Notes under the pieces: model-generated
Databases searched by the model: none
Told to the model about the DNA's origin: nothing
The model's input: only the letters and a program-made list of their open reading frames with translations
NCBI GenBank assembly: GCA_019925095.2
Contig: CM034413.1
Span: 935,001 to 999,000, forward strand
From: Dendrolimus kikuchii
Lineage: Eukaryota; Arthropoda; Insecta; Lepidoptera; Lasiocampidae
Reading direction: 5' to 3'
Length of the DNA stretch: 64,000 nucleotides
Program-made: the position numbers and the translations under genes
Shown here: positions 41,953-53,318 of the stretch, piece by piece
Position numbering within the stretch: the first letter of the stretch is position 1
Layout: every line of letters begins with the position of its first letter

Positions 41953-43158
41953 CTAAGTGCTGTTGTCGTCGAGGGGAAGACGAGCAATCTTTGTGACTGG
42001 TCTCGTTAAGCTGCCATCCTTGGTGCTGAGTTCTACGACTCGGACGACGTCATCCTTTCCGGGCAGAATCTTCTTTATTCTTCCCATCTTCCACTGGAGT
42101 CTGGGAAGATTATCCTCCTTTATGAGTACCAGCTCACCAATCTTGGGTCGACTGGTTTCCGTAGTCCATTTAGATCGGGATTGGAGAGTGTGCAGGTAGG
42201 ATTTCGACCACAAGGTCCAAAATCGCTGAGCCAACGCTTGCACTAAGCGAAAACGTCGTAGGGTTGATGGAGGAGAGGATTCATGGGAATGTTCGGGTAA
42301 TGCGGTAAGTGGGCGACCTATAAGGAAATGACCAGCGGTTAGGACTTCGAAGTCTGTAGGGTCTGAAGACAGAGGGCAGAGTGGTCGAGAGTTGAGAACG
42401 GCCTCAATACGGGCTAAGAGTGTAGAAAATTCTTCAAAGGTCAGATGCTGCTCACCTAATACGCGATAGAGTAATTGCTTAGTAGATTTCACGGCTGCCT
42501 CGTGCAGACCGCCAAAAGAAGGAGCTGAGGGCGGATTGAGCAACCATGTGATCTGCTGTGTGGCTAGCTTGTGCGTAATTCTATCATCATTGGCCTTTAA
42601 GAAGTTTTGTACTTCTATGAGCTGATTTCTTGCGCCGACATAGTTTGTACCGCAATCAGAGCGAATTAGGGTAGGGATTCCGCGCCGACTAACGAACCTT
42701 TGCAGTGCCGCAAAAAAGGCGTCCAGAAGTTTGGCATTGCGTAGAGTACTTGATTTAATTAGGAATGGTCCGGCAAAATCCGTGGACACTTGACTAAACA
42801 CCGGTTGTGGGCTGACTCGATCAGCCGGTAGGTCGGCCATAAAAGGGGGATTCGGCTGAGCTCGATGCCTAAAACAGCGTACACATTTAAAGACACGGTG
42901 ACGAATGACTCGCCTTCCAGATAAAATCCAGTATTGTTGACGGAGTAGTGCGTGTAGTGTATCTGCGCCCGGGTGGCAGTGTATAGTGTGGAAATGATCT
43001 ATAATTAGGTCCACAAGGGGGCTTGAACTGGGTAAGATGAGGGGATGTTGTGTGTCATATCTAAGGGCTGAGTTGGACAAGCGCCCTCCTACTCTAAGAA
43101 GACCATCCTTGAGAAAGGGCGAGAGGCGTTGTATTCGCACTGTACATAATTTGTTAGT
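41953..43158 (-). pseudogene. BEL/Pao integrase and C-terminal domain with an internal gap
   Basis: The frame opens near the primer site; the first ATG is at 43140. It shows the integrase HHCC-type zinc region (DHFHTIHCHPGAD, then VRCFRH), the catalytic-core landmarks STDFAGPF, IRSDCGTNYVG and FGGLHEAAVKSTK (DDE residues present), and the DUF5641-like end (FWTLWSKSYLHTLQ, GRIKKILPGKDDVVRVV). Compared with the intact protein at 53319, about 25 residues between the first and second catalytic Asp are missing (the part with KAVHIE), so the core fold is probably broken. No stop codon. Acts, in intact elements, to insert cDNA in the genome. Confidence 0.85.
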
Positions 43159-43181
43159 ACAGTCCGGCTCGAAGGACCATA

Positions 43182-43528
43182 TGATCTGGCCGATTGCCAG
43201 ATTTCAAGGGTGCAAGGGTAAGAGGGAATGGAGATAAATGGACTCACCCGTAATAATATGAGCTGAGTAACCGGAGCGTCTGCGATACAGGAGCAGCAGT
43301 GCGTGTTCTCTTGTTATATATCTCCCGCTTCACAACTAGATTCACTTGCCACTTATCACTAAGCTCTTGGAACCCGATTAGTATTGCAATTGGGTGGATA
43401 TCTCAAATGCGCGCGCGATGCGTGAATGTCTTTACGACGGGTCGATTCAGACTGATCGTTGAGACGCGGAAGTGCGGGGTAAATTACTTTTTCGGGGAAT
43501 CATCGTTCGTTACGCGGTGGCGTGAACA
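43182..43528 (-). repeat. 5' LTR of the BEL/Pao derivative
   Basis: 347 bp; outer side followed by ATTAG (43529-43533). Confidence 0.9.
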
Positions 43529-43533
43529 ATTAG

Positions 43534-43839
43534 TTATACATTGTCTAATCATAAACGACCTAGAATGTTGTCTGTCTGTTTATGTGCAAGTTTGTCTTCG
43601 GCTCCAAAATGGCTTAAGAATTTTTACATAGGTTTTCGTGAAACTTACAGGTTTAAAATAATATGTATATTTATAATCCAACGCGAACGAAGTTCAAGGC
43701 ATAGCTTGTGATGCATATATTTTATGAGATTACTAGTGTTTTCACGCAGATTTGCTCGTGTAAAATAGAATTTTGACCTCAGGAACCCTTAAATTTTCCG
43801 AAAAAGGCGTCCTAGGGTTTCTAGAATCCTGGCAATTGT
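43534..43839. other. Unrecognised; degenerate Helitron-like end near 43680
   Basis: aacgcgaacgaagttcaaggc resembles a decayed HEL1 hairpin. Confidence 0.3.
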
Positions 43840-43935
43840 TTTTTTTTTATTACCTGCAGTAGGCAAACAGGCAGACGGCCCACCTGATGGAAAGTGGTTA
43901 CCGTCGCCTACAGACGTTTGCGACACCACGGGTAT
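43840..43935 (-). mobile_element. SINE-A-related fragment
   Basis: T run, gcaaacaggcagacggccc, gtcgcctacagacgtttgc. Confidence 0.7.
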
Positions 43936-43969
43936 CGCCATATGAGTGTATTGAACATAAGTTCGTAAC

Positions 43970-44080
43970 TAGAATCATAAACGAACTTTCCTTTATTTAC
44001 TACGGTCTGGGTATCAGGGATCGATTCCAGAGTTGTCCGTTGTCTATTTCCCATAATACAAGCACAGTTTGCTTAACTTG
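43970..44080 (+). mobile_element. SINE-G fragment
   Basis: tttatttactacggtctggg to cataatacaagc, the 3' half of the family at 60262. Confidence 0.7.
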
Positions 44081-44202
44081 AGGATATTCAATATGCGTGT
44101 TTGTATCCCGAATATTTAATTGTATTGAAAATAACTTTATATCTATGAGGTGAAAGCTGATAAACATAAACGTATATTAATATTATTTAATATTATATAA
44201 AA

Positions 44203-44396
44203 CTAGTTGTCCCGGCAGACGTTGTTCTGCCCTGAAGAAATAAAATTTAAAACCCAATATCAGCGCCACCTACCGGGTCCAACTGTGAATCTAAACCATC
44301 GTCGAATCCACTTGAACACACACAAAAAAATTCATTCAAATCGGTCCATCCGTTTAGGAGTTCACTGTCAACACACGTACAGAAGATTAAAGCTAG
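44203..44396 (-). mobile_element. HEL2 Helitron
   Basis: CTAG at 44203-44206, hairpin ggcagacgttgttctgcc, TC start at 44396 after A. Confidence 0.75.
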
Positions 44397-44397
44397 A

Positions 44398-44632
44398 CAT
44401 GTTTGCTGAAGAGTTTCTTGCGCCGCTTCTTCTCTTCTAGCTACAACATGTTGCAAAGCGGTGGTAAATTAGATTAGGCTCCCATAGAGTCAATAATAAC
44501 CATAAACAAAATTAAAACTTGACATATTTGTGTTCTGTGATCACGACCACTGAAAAGTGGCCGAAACGTCGAAAATAACCAAAATCAAATAAATTACCGC
44601 GATTAAAATCGTTAAAACGTAGTTTTATTATA
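44398..44632 (+). mobile_element. Penelope-like element copy C, 3' end
   Basis: acatgtttgctgaagagtt to aaaacgtagttttatta, with the ccact-gaaa-agtgg hairpin near 44548. 5' truncated, no inverted arm. Confidence 0.8.
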
Positions 44633-44704
44633 AAAGTATATGAACATAACAAACAAACTCATGAAAACCCTCTCGCCTGATTAAGCTTTTGCTTGGATAA
44701 TGTG

Positions 44705-44967
44705 GAGTCGTGCTAGCGTAATGGCTAGCGCACACGTCCCAGGCTCAAAGGGAGCGGGTTCGATCCTGGTTTAGGCAGTTTTTCGACCTAATGTGTTTAT
44801 TGTTACAATTACCATGTGCTAACAACGGTGAAGGAACATCGTGATGCAACCTGCACATCGAGATAACCCATGTGCCAAACCTGCCAAGCCGCCTTGGACA
44901 AGCATGGCGGGTATACTCTCCGGTCTCCTATAATGGGAGGCCCGTGCCCAGCAGTGGGACATTTGTA
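44705..44967 (+). mobile_element. SINE-T copy, best preserved
   Basis: Head gtgctagcgtaatggctagc and gcgggttcgatcctgg (A- and B-box-like), body, and end cccagcagtgggacattt. A polymerase III head of tRNA type; which tRNA is not clear. Confidence 0.85.
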
Positions 44968-45412
44968 TACACTTAAAAAATAAAATAGATAGAAGTTAGA
45001 AATATTTTCAAAGAAAACTGCTTTGGACAAGATCCTTTTAATACTTTTAACATGTATCCAATGATATGTCTTTTTTAGTATTCTGTAGCCAAATGTCCAA
45101 AATCCTGGGAATTCTTCAAATTTTTAATCTGCGTGGACTGACACGCACTAAATCCTTTTTTCTTTTTTGTAAAGGGCATTAATTCGATTCTGTAGGTATA
45201 TTAACTTTCAAAACAAGTTTTTGTGATAAAATAAATTTTCAATACTGGATAACCAAACAAAGCGGATGAAGAATGAAATACCTGAACCCTACAAGCCCTA
45301 AAACTCAGCCTATTCATGTACGTTAGCTCTCCTTATTTTAGGGTTCCTTAAACTATATTACTTCTTAAACACTGATTATTTGTTTTCTAGCCATATCTCA
45401 TACTAGCGGCCC
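44968..45412. other. Nothing recognised
   Basis: AT-rich. Confidence 0.4.
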
Positions 45413-45603
45413 GGCGCGGTTTCACCCGCGCTCTGTCCCGCTCCCGTGGTATATAGTGTCATGTTATATAGCCTATGACACTCCCTGTTAACGTAGCTTT
45501 CGAATAGTAAAACAATTTTTAAAATCGGTTTAGTAGATTCAGAGATTACCCCCTACAACGTCACAAACTCACAAACTTTACTTCTTTATAATATTACTAT
45601 AGA
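45413..45603 (-). mobile_element. Helitron-like element, fourth type
   Basis: CTAG end at 45413-45416 with T outside; TC start at 45603 after A; GC-rich end gcggcccggcgcgg. Confidence 0.65.
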
Positions 45604-45652
45604 TATACGAGTAGTATAGATCTGAAAAACTATACTGAATTTTAGTACTTAG

Positions 45653-46054
45653 TGTTACAACCTAGGCGTCGACAAAGACAAATTCCACATACAGATTTGT
45701 AGAAGCACATTTATTACCCGTCGGCATTTGAACTAATAGTAATTCTTTTATGATCGTCTAGAGAACAGCCCATTGTTTTATTGTACTCTTTTCCGAATCA
45801 TTAGCCAGGTGTGGCGGATTAAGTCGACTACGATAGGGGCACATTGAGGGGGGCAGTCGAGCGAGAACCACGATCAAAGCGAGACGTGTGTACTACAATC
45901 GGGAATCTAATAGTGACGGATTTTGCGCGTGTTATTGAATTACGACCTTCTGTGTTACTGGACTTGTTGTGTTCGGTTATATTTGTAACTGTGTTATACG
46001 TGTTTGTATAGTTCTAATAAACTATAGTAATTCTAACGGCATTTTAATTCGAGT
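45653..46054 (+). mobile_element. LTR-AT fragment, 3' truncated
   Basis: tgttacaacctaggcgtcg to cattttaattcgag; the last 20 bp with tcgtaaca are lost. Confidence 0.75.
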
Positions 46055-46979
46055 GGGAATCCCTGCCGTAGATAGATAAATAAATACTACGGAACCTCTT
46101 CGTATGAGGCGAATTCGTCCTTAACCCGTGTAATGTACAGGGGTGATTCGAGTCCATTGTGCCTCAACGGGATCATTTACGCGATTTTTCTCGTCTCCGC
46201 CATTGTGCCCCGATGAATGGAGGCTGGCTTTTAGTGGCCGGTTTTTCAGGTTGCTGAATTATATTTGTTTACTGCGTCTAGCCGTCTGACTTCCATGATC
46301 GATGAGACCTGTGTACCTTTCTTTTAGAAATTATTATGTGAGGACATAATTTCACTCTTTCTTTATATAATTAACCTAATAAAAAAATAGTGTTTCAATT
46401 GTAATAAATTTTATTTTTCTAGGATAGTATTTGGCTGATTTATGCGTGTCCATATATTGAAAAGGCATTTTACTTGAAATATATTTTATATTAATTGAAT
46501 AATTATAATATAGCAAGAACAAGTTCAATAGCAACTTACAATATTATTTCACGCATATTGTTTAATTATAAAAAAATGACGCTTCTAAACAGCTAGTGTC
46601 TATGTGGGTGTCAGAAACAGATTATTGAACTATACTCTATACAGAGTACTTATGTTTAATATGGACTTATGTTTTGCCAGAAACGTCCAAGAAGTAAATC
46701 CTTTCGGTCCTAAGCAGTGTAGTATAATAAATAGATGATTACGTCACATATTTTAAGTTGGTTATAAATAGGTTAGTGCGTTTTTGTGTAGACATAGATC
46801 CCATCAATCAGGGGCAAAGAGCCGAGAATAAACGGGAAAAATGTTCTTTCATTTTTTACTATGGAAGATTGATTGTTATGGTGGATTAGTTCAAGGCATT
46901 ATTACTGAATTTCTTTTATGACTCTATTTTAGGACTTCATCTAAAAAAGGGGTGTTATAAATCTATCTATTATAATAGA
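46055..46979. other. Nothing recognised
   Basis: 46060-46320 is GC-richer, the rest AT-rich. No ORF with a domain. Confidence 0.4.
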
Positions 46980-47562
46980 ATACATACATACATAACTTCA
47001 CGCCAGTTCCCTTGCGGGGTAGGCACGAACAACAGAGCGCCATTTAGGCTTATTCTTACACACCTCACTTGCTTCTTTGACACTCATAACTTGTCATGCA
47101 CGCTCGTCTGTTCTTAATGCTCCTGACATCACCTTCTGCTAGTACACGATCAATTTGATCAAGCAAGGTGTGTCGTGGCCTTCCACGACTTCTGCATCCA
47201 TCCACTTTTGCATTGTATATCTGTTTAGTCATTATTTCCACATGCCCGAACCACCGGAGCATTCCTTTCCTTACCTTCACCCCGACGCTCTCTTTCAGAC
47301 CAACTCTCTTTCTTACTTCGGTATTACGAACGCGGTCCGCGAGCGTCACTCCGCTCGCATCTCGACCGCGTTTACTCTACTTTCATGCTCTCTCTTCCAT
47401 ACCCAACTCTCGCTTCCATACGTGAGCGTACGGCGAGCTGGGCCTTCTGGCTGAGGTTCTTAGCGCCTAGAAGTTTACCTAACGCTCCATTCAAACTATT
47501 CCCCAAATTCACTCTTCTTTCTATATCAGCGGTGTACCTTCCATCCCTGCTAAAAGCACATA
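46980..47562 (-). mobile_element. LINE-T copy with two internal deletions
   Basis: Losses at ccgcagattttgcgcagtg (47353) and ggtaccagcaccgcg (47430). Flanks share only atagaata and run into another element. Confidence 0.85.
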
Positions 47563-48064
47563 GATATCATAGAATAGAATAGAATATACTTTATTACACA
47601 CAATGTTTCAAAATAAATTCGTACATACAGTCGTAATGATAAGTACAATGGGCGGTCTTATCGCTGGGAGCGATTTCTTCCAGACAACCTTTGGATGGAC
47701 AGAAACGCGGTATGTATGGGGGTAGGTATGCAATAGATATAATATACTAATATATACATAAATATAAAGGAAAATGTTACTAAATTACAATATAAACATA
47801 CGTATTTATCTGAATATACAAGTTGTGTGTCGTCAAACAACACCATCTCAAGCATACAACTAAATAACATTATTATTCAGTTACAAATTTGAGATAGTGT
47901 TGTTTGACGAGGTCATTAAACGAATGCACAGACTTGGGTTGTTTTATGTTTTGAGGTAGTGAGTTCCAAAGCCTCGCTGCTTGCGCAGTAAAAGATTTGT
48001 AATAAAACTGTGTAGTATGTGTAGGCATTCTTAGTCGGTAATTCAAAGATGGTAAGTTTATCAA
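47563..48064 (-). mobile_element. Jockey-like LINE 3' end
   Basis: Tail of aatagaata repeats and tactttatt on the left (3' end), then 3' UTR with ggcggtcttatcgctggga and gatttcttccagacaacc (also at 49640-49700), then coding. Confidence 0.75.
47873..48064 (-). pseudogene. Jockey/CR1-like LINE C-terminus
   Basis: Frame YYKSFTAQAARLWNSLPQNI then FNDLVKQHYLKF. A R.WNSLP motif followed by FK..L..YL is the usual end of jockey/CR1-like polyproteins. 5' truncated by the SINE-A next to it; coding only 63 codons. Confidence 0.75.
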
Positions 48065-48065
48065 T

Positions 48066-48392
48066 ATTTTTTTTTTATTTTTTTTTAAAAGCAGGAGATC
48101 AGCAGACAGGCAGACGGCCCACTTGATGGAAAGCGGTTACCATCGCCTATGGACATTTGCAACACCAAAGTTGCTACAAATGTGCTGCTGCTCTCTTAAA
48201 GGAGACTGGAACCTGGTCACTAATGCCGAAGCACAACTCAAGGTTGTTATGGCGACATACTTTAGACCAGGGGTGGTAGCCATCCAGTTGGGCAAATGCC
48301 CTACCACCTGGCTGTGGGTTGTTAAGTCGCCTCTTACGACAGGCCGCCCCAACGCAGGAAATTGTATTCTTTCTCCGTCCCTGCACGGATAG
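48066..48392 (-). mobile_element. SINE-A copy, full length
   Basis: T run through ctccgtccctgcacggata. Confidence 0.85.
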
Positions 48393-48435
48393 ATACAATA
48401 TAACAATATTATATTGATAAACTTTGAATTATATT

Positions 48436-48563
48436 TATCCGTGCAGGAACGGAGAGAGAATACAATTTCCTGCGGCCGGGCGACCTGTCGTAAGAGTTGA
48501 GAAAACAACCCACAGCCAGGTGGTAGGGTATTTTTGCCCAACTGGATGGCTACCACCCCTGAT
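48436..48563 (+). mobile_element. SINE-A head fragment, inverted to its neighbour
   Basis: tatccgtgcaggaacgg to ggctaccacccctga; stops where the LINE 3' tail begins. Head-to-head with 48066-48392. Confidence 0.8.
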
Positions 48564-48729
48564 TTTTATTTATTTATTTATATTAATTCATTAACAAAAA
48601 ATATTTGTATCTGAAATATAATATACGTAGTCATAATTACAATTTATAAAAAATATCTAATTTACAATAAACATTATTAATTTTACACAAATATGTCACT
48701 AGGAAGGCATTTTTATATAATTATATTAT

Positions 48730-49573
48730 TATTTAAGCACAAAAATAATCGTCAACTGAATAATATGCTTGTTTAAGAAGGAATGCTTTGACATTACGCT
48801 TAAAAGATTGCATTTTATATATATTTAGCTTTAGGTTTTTTTTTTATTGCAGGAGATCAGCAGACAGGCAGACGGCCCACTTGATGGAAAGCGGTTACCA
48901 TCGCCTATGGACATTTGCAAAACCACAGTTGCTACAAATGCGCTGCTGCTCTCTTAAGGGAAACTGGAACCTGGTCACTAATGCCGGAACACAACTCAAG
49001 GTTGTTATGGCGACATACTTTATACCAGGGGTGGTAGCCATCCAGTTGGGCAAATGCCCTACCACCTGGCAAAGGGGTAGGGCATTTGCCCTAGGTAAGG
49101 GGGTAATTTGTTGAAAATTTGCTTGACAACATTTAAAGATGGCATTATTTTATTTTTTAAATCTTTCCTTCTTGTAGCTTCTCTAATTTTTCTTTCTTCC
49201 TTCGTCTCAAACTGTGTAATATTTTTTGCGAGAAAAGTGAGGACAACCAGCATATAAAGGCATGGGACTGTAAGTATACCCAATTTTTTTAAATTTTCTC
49301 GACAAGACTCTGTTTGTGGTATACGAATCATAGTTCTTACACATCTTTTTTGTACAATAAAAGCTTTCGCACGGTTGTATTTGTAGCTATTTCCCAACAC
49401 TGTATACTATATCTTAATTTAGATTCTACCAAAGCGTGGTATACCATTTTAAGGTAGTCCAATTTGACTTCATCGCGTAAACTTCTTAGGGCATAACAGG
49501 CTGAACTTATTGAATTAGTTATTGAAGATAATTCCTCTTTCCAATTAAGACAAGAATCTATATACACTCCCAA
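48730..49573 (-). pseudogene. Jockey-like LINE reverse transcriptase C-terminal region, broken
   Basis: Sense order: GVYIDSCLNWKEELSS, YALRSLRDEVKLDYLKMVYH, then a frameshift near 49390, AFIVQKRCVRTMIRI, LYMLVVLTFLAKN, FNKLPP; then the SINE-A; then MQSFKRNVKAFLLKQAYYSV and a stop. This is the thumb and C-terminal region of a non-LTR reverse transcriptase; the catalytic FADD part is absent. One frameshift plus the SINE-A insertion. Confidence 0.75.
48836..49070 (-). mobile_element. SINE-A copy, short form, nested in LINE coding
   Basis: Head end at ccacctggc, followed by a snap-back copy of its own first bases (49071-49094). Confidence 0.85.
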
Positions 49574-49745
49574 TTTTTTTTTTTTTTTTATGAATGTATG
49601 AATGAATAAATATGCTTTACTGGGTTTTAAAATATACAGTTAACAGAAATACAATTTTACAATACAATAGGCGGTCTTATCGCTATTAGCGATTTCTTCC
49701 AGACAACCTTTGTATGGACAAAAAAATTGATAAGAATCAGTCTCT
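49574..49745 (-). mobile_element. Jockey-like LINE 3' UTR fragment
   Basis: T run then ggcggtcttatcgctatta and gatttcttccagacaacc, same family as 47563-48064. Confidence 0.7.
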
Positions 49746-49782
49746 TATGAATATATATACATACATTAATAAAAATATAGTC

Positions 49783-49993
49783 GTGGAAGGCCAAGAAACA
49801 CCTTCCACGATCAAATTGATCGTGTACTAGCAAAAGGTGATGTCAGCAGCCTTAAGAACAGACGAGCGTGCATGACAAGAGCTATGAATGTCAAAGAAGC
49901 AAGTGAGGTGTGTAAGAATAAGCCTAAATGGCGCTTTGTTGTTCGTGCCTACCCCGCAAGGGAACTGGCGTGAAGTTATGTATGTATGTATGT
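49783..49993 (+). mobile_element. LINE-T fragment
   Basis: tcgtggaaggccaagaaac to the tatg tail; target duplication not found. Confidence 0.85.
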
Positions 49994-50416
49994 ACTACTT
50001 AGTCTAAATGTTCGGGACACAATGTAGTTGTTTTCCGACGGTTTTGGACTATTTATCGGCGAACGTGGCGTCGCGACGATATTTAGACAGCATTTGAAAG
50101 ATTCGGCTCGAACAATGAGATGCATGTGCGTGCGCAGCGCCCTCTGGTTAGAACCGGCCGCATTAAGGTGGAAGAGCAAATGTTACCGGGAAAGGGGTGC
50201 TTTCCGGGAATGTGACGGGATGTCGTAACAGTCCGGTACCTTTTGTTCTCATTTCCTACAATAGTTCTACACTTACTGAGGCTTGTTCTTAAGTGCATTT
50301 TTATATGGTGTAAAACAGGGATAAACCCCAGTCAGTGGCCGTGTTGGCCTTCCCATGGTCCCACGTAAGCCCTCCAAAAGTCAATTTTTATGGCCCGTGG
50401 TCTTCAAAGAAATAAA
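49994..50416. other. Unrecognised, GC-richer
   Basis: 50030-50235 is GC-rich and could be single-copy sequence. Short frames on both strands have no recognised domain. Confidence 0.35.
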
Positions 50417-50646
50417 TCTATACTAATATTATAAAGCTGAAGAGTTTGTTTGTTTAAACGCGCTAATCTCAGGAACTACTGGTTTGATTTCAAAAAAATT
50501 TACAGTGTTGGATAGCCCATTTATCGAGGAAGGCTATATGCTATATATCATCACGCTAAGACAAATAGGAGCGGAGCACCAATGAAGAATGTTTCAAAAT
50601 CGGAGGGTTTTGAAAGCAAATTCCACGACGTCACGGGCACAGCTAG
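50417..50646 (+). mobile_element. HEL1 Helitron
   Basis: A|TCTATACTAATATTATAAAG start; CTAG|T end at 50643-50646. The hairpin has lost symmetry. Confidence 0.8.
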
Positions 50647-50807
50647 TTAAATATATAACTATGCATTTAAAATTCCTTATTTCTGTATATAAATTTAATT
50701 TGTTAAATACTGAATGATCTACTGCATCATCATCATCTGACCGTTAAATCCCGGTTGCGTTCGGAGGTTCACTCCGACGCCCAGGGTCCGCTTTTCTACT
50801 TTTTCTA

Positions 50808-51124
50808 CTCCACTTTTTTTTATTGCAGGAGATCAGCAGACAGGCAGACGGCCCTCTCGATGGCAAGCGGTTACCATCGCCTATGGACATTTGCAACAGC
50901 AAAGTTGCTACAAACGCGCTGCTGCTCGCTTAAGGGAAACTGGAACATGGTCACTACTGCCGGAACACAATTCAAGGTTGTTATGGCGACATACTTTAGA
51001 CCAGAGGTGGTAGCTATCCAGTCGGGCAAATGCCCTACCACCTGGGTGTGGGTTATTTAGTCGCCTCTTACGACAGGCCGCCCGGCCGCAGGAAATTGTA
51101 TTCTTTCTCCGTTCCTGCACGGAT
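50808..51124 (-). mobile_element. SINE-A copy, full length
   Basis: T run to gttcctgcacggata, minor divergence. Confidence 0.85.
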
Positions 51125-51252
51125 AAAAAAATTAAGAGAGAAGAAAATTAAAAGAAGAGGGAGAGAGAGTCAATTAAGAGAGACTGTAGTATTGTATAGA
51201 AATTGAATAAAAAACTAGTTTCAAGATCAAAGTTTCATATTTATTCACGTCT

Positions 51253-51345
51253 AGCATCGTAACACTCTCTTCAAGCTCATGGCTTCAGGACCCCAAGGTC
51301 CAAGCGTTTCAACAGCAAACGACATAAACATAACTCTCACCGAGG
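51253..51345 (-). pseudogene. Fragment of the PD-(D/E)xK-like LINE family
   Basis: Minus frame VRVMFMSFAVETLGPWGPEA matches the tail half of the 31844 protein (FVPFAVETLGPWGPEA). Only about 30 codons. Confidence 0.65.
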
Positions 51346-51650
51346 GTTGCATATTTGCGTTGCTTGAGTGATTCGCAATTATAAAAATCATTTGCATTAA
51401 AATATTATTCCGATGATAAAATACATCGTTTAACATCCCGGGGCTTCGCTTCGAGCGCCCTCTTGGGGACGAGTGCGTCACTTTTGAGTAAAAGTGCCTC
51501 TTAGCATAAAACTGTGCGAGACACCGTGTATAATGCGAGTAGGGTAGAGATTTGTATAATAATATTTTTATCTACTGTTATGGTTAACGTAGCTTTATTC
51601 CCGGTTGCGTGTTGTCATGTTACGATTTAATAAACACACAACCTGTATCC
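51346..51650. other. Nothing recognised
   Basis: No recognised family. Confidence 0.4.
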
Positions 51651-51654
51651 ATAT

Positions 51655-52575
51655 TGTTACGACCTGAACCCCGACAAAAGACAAATTCACACCTGCATAC
51701 CTGTAGACATTTTATTACCTTTTCGGCATTTGGACTTCTTTTGTTTAATAAATAATAAAACTACGTTTTAACGGTTTTAAGCGCGGTAATTTTATTTGAT
51801 TTTGGTTTTTTCCGACGTTTCGGCCATTTTTCAGTGGCCGTGATCACGGAAGACAAAGATGTCAAGTGTCAACGAGTATTGTTAAAGTTTTATTTAGCCA
51901 GCCTACCGCCAATTTGTTCATTTTAATTATTTAGTTTTAATTTTTTTATGGTTATTATTTAGTCAATGGGAGCCTAATCTAATTTACTACCGCTTCGCAA
52001 CATGTTATGGCTTGAAGAGAAGAAGCGGCGCAAGAAACTCTTCAGCAAACATGCCTAGCTCTAATAACCTTATATAATATTAAAATGGGTGGAAGGAAAA
52101 ATAAAAGTAATTATCAGTCAAGTTGGTTTGTGTTCCGTTGTACGCAGAAAGAGCTCACAGTGTCTTGAGGTCTGGCAGCTGGTTTTTGCTGGGTTTGGGT
52201 CTTAATAGTTTTGATAATTGGATCCCAAACAGATGGTACTTTGTTTACTTTGTGTTTAAAATCTGTGATTAGAAAAACAGCCCATTGTGTTTTGTAATAT
52301 TTTATGGTAGTCATTAGCCAGTTGTGAGTCTAGAAAATTCCGTTCACGCGGCCGAGCAGACATATTGCATTTGTACAGTATAAAGGAATGTCCCAATTGA
52401 GAGATGAGGCAATCAAGCGATAACCACAAGCGACGCAAGACGTGTGTACATTCGGTTATTTATTTAGTGAGAGACTGCGCGTGTTATTGAATTGTGCATT
52501 ACGTTTGGACTGGTTGTGTTCAGTTATATTTGTACCTGTGTTATACGTGTTTGTATAGTCCTGCAAGTCGTAACA
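51655..52575 (+). mobile_element. LTR-AT solo LTR with nested Penelope copy D
   Basis: tgttacgacc to agtcgtaaca with exact ATAT on both sides (51651-51654; 52576-52579). The polyadenylation region before the end is deleted. Confidence 0.8.
51748..52239 (-). mobile_element. Penelope-like element copy D
   Basis: Target duplication tttgttta on both sides (51740-51747; 52240-52247). Arm at the left; coding for the last residues of the nuclease domain near 52150-52239 (VWDPIIKTIKTQTQQKPAA); truncated before the GIY-YIG motif. Confidence 0.8.
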
Positions 52576-52725
52576 ATATGTAACAATAGACCAGCGACAT
52601 CTTTTAAATTTGCGTTGAACATTCTCAACATGGACAACTGGTTTCTGTGGGTGAGTGGTGTGAGCCTAGGTCACTGCAACCCAGAGGATCCAGTTTCGAT
52701 TTCTGACATGATAAATTTCGTAAAC

Positions 52726-53200
52726 TTGAATTAATATTAAAGGTAAAATCCACATTTTATAAATTCGATATGTGCAATTGTGTCAGTATAATAAATAAAC
52801 CGTCGCCTCATTATTTATTTAAATAACATTGCTTGAGTGCATGACGTGTAATTATCCATCCCTTTCTTTCCTTCATAATTCCTTATATTTGAGCCAAATA
52901 TACCTTGCTCACTGGTGAGAAGAAATCGACGAAAAGAAAGGAGGTAGTGCAATTGTGCTCTGTGCGTAAAATTGAAATTAAGTAAAATTAATATTACAAA
53001 ATACTTTAAATCAAATTGTGTAGTGCTACAAATGTGTGAAATATTTATCAGATAATAATAGTGGCCAGAAATTATAATAATACAGACGAACTGTGCCGTC
53101 CAACCCTTTAAGGAGATCCGGTGAGTTTCCTTTATGTCCTTCCAGGTAATACTGATTGTGCTCAAACATTAGTTTGTTGAAATTGAACAAAGCGTAACCA
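52726..53200 (+). repeat. 5' LTR, outer end missing
   Basis: A TATA-like gtataataaataaacc lies near 52786, which could also act as the polyadenylation signal in the 3' copy. The inner end gtaacca is inferred from a CA end. Confidence 0.75.
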
Positions 53201-53204
53201 TAAT

Positions 53205-53222
53205 TGATCACTTCGGCCGGAT
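53205..53222 (+). promoter_or_regulatory. Candidate primer binding site
   Basis: tgatcacttcggccggat lies 4 bp after the inferred LTR end and resembles tggtccttcgagccggac at the same place in the derivative at 43161-43179. The match is partial. Confidence 0.45.
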
Positions 53223-53318
53223 ATTGCACAAATTTAAAATAATTAGGCACAATTTCACATATCGATAACGGTTCGACTTGTATTGAAATTCAAATATCGT
53301 CGTTAATAATTAACTAAA

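Larger units (their letters stand above)
41560..43528 (-). mobile_element. BEL/Pao deletion derivative with matched LTRs
   Basis: Two 347-bp LTRs (41560-41906 and 43182-43528) that differ at one position that I can see (caccaag / cactaag). On the sense strand the LTR starts TGTTCACGCC. ATTAG lies on both outer sides. The primer site (sense tggtccttcgagccgg, 43161-43179) is 2 bp inside the 5' LTR and is followed at once by integrase coding: gag, protease, reverse transcriptase and RNase H are gone. Confidence 0.9.
48564..49573 (-). mobile_element. Jockey-like LINE 3' part with nested SINE-A
   Basis: 3' end at the left (aaataaataaataaaaat in sense); coding resumes on both sides of the SINE-A at 48836-49073. 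Confidence 0.75.

Noticed and set aside
50028..50228. Possible host exon in the GC-rich stretch
   Set aside because: No recognised domain, no splice-site pair and short frames on both strands; left as unrecognised.
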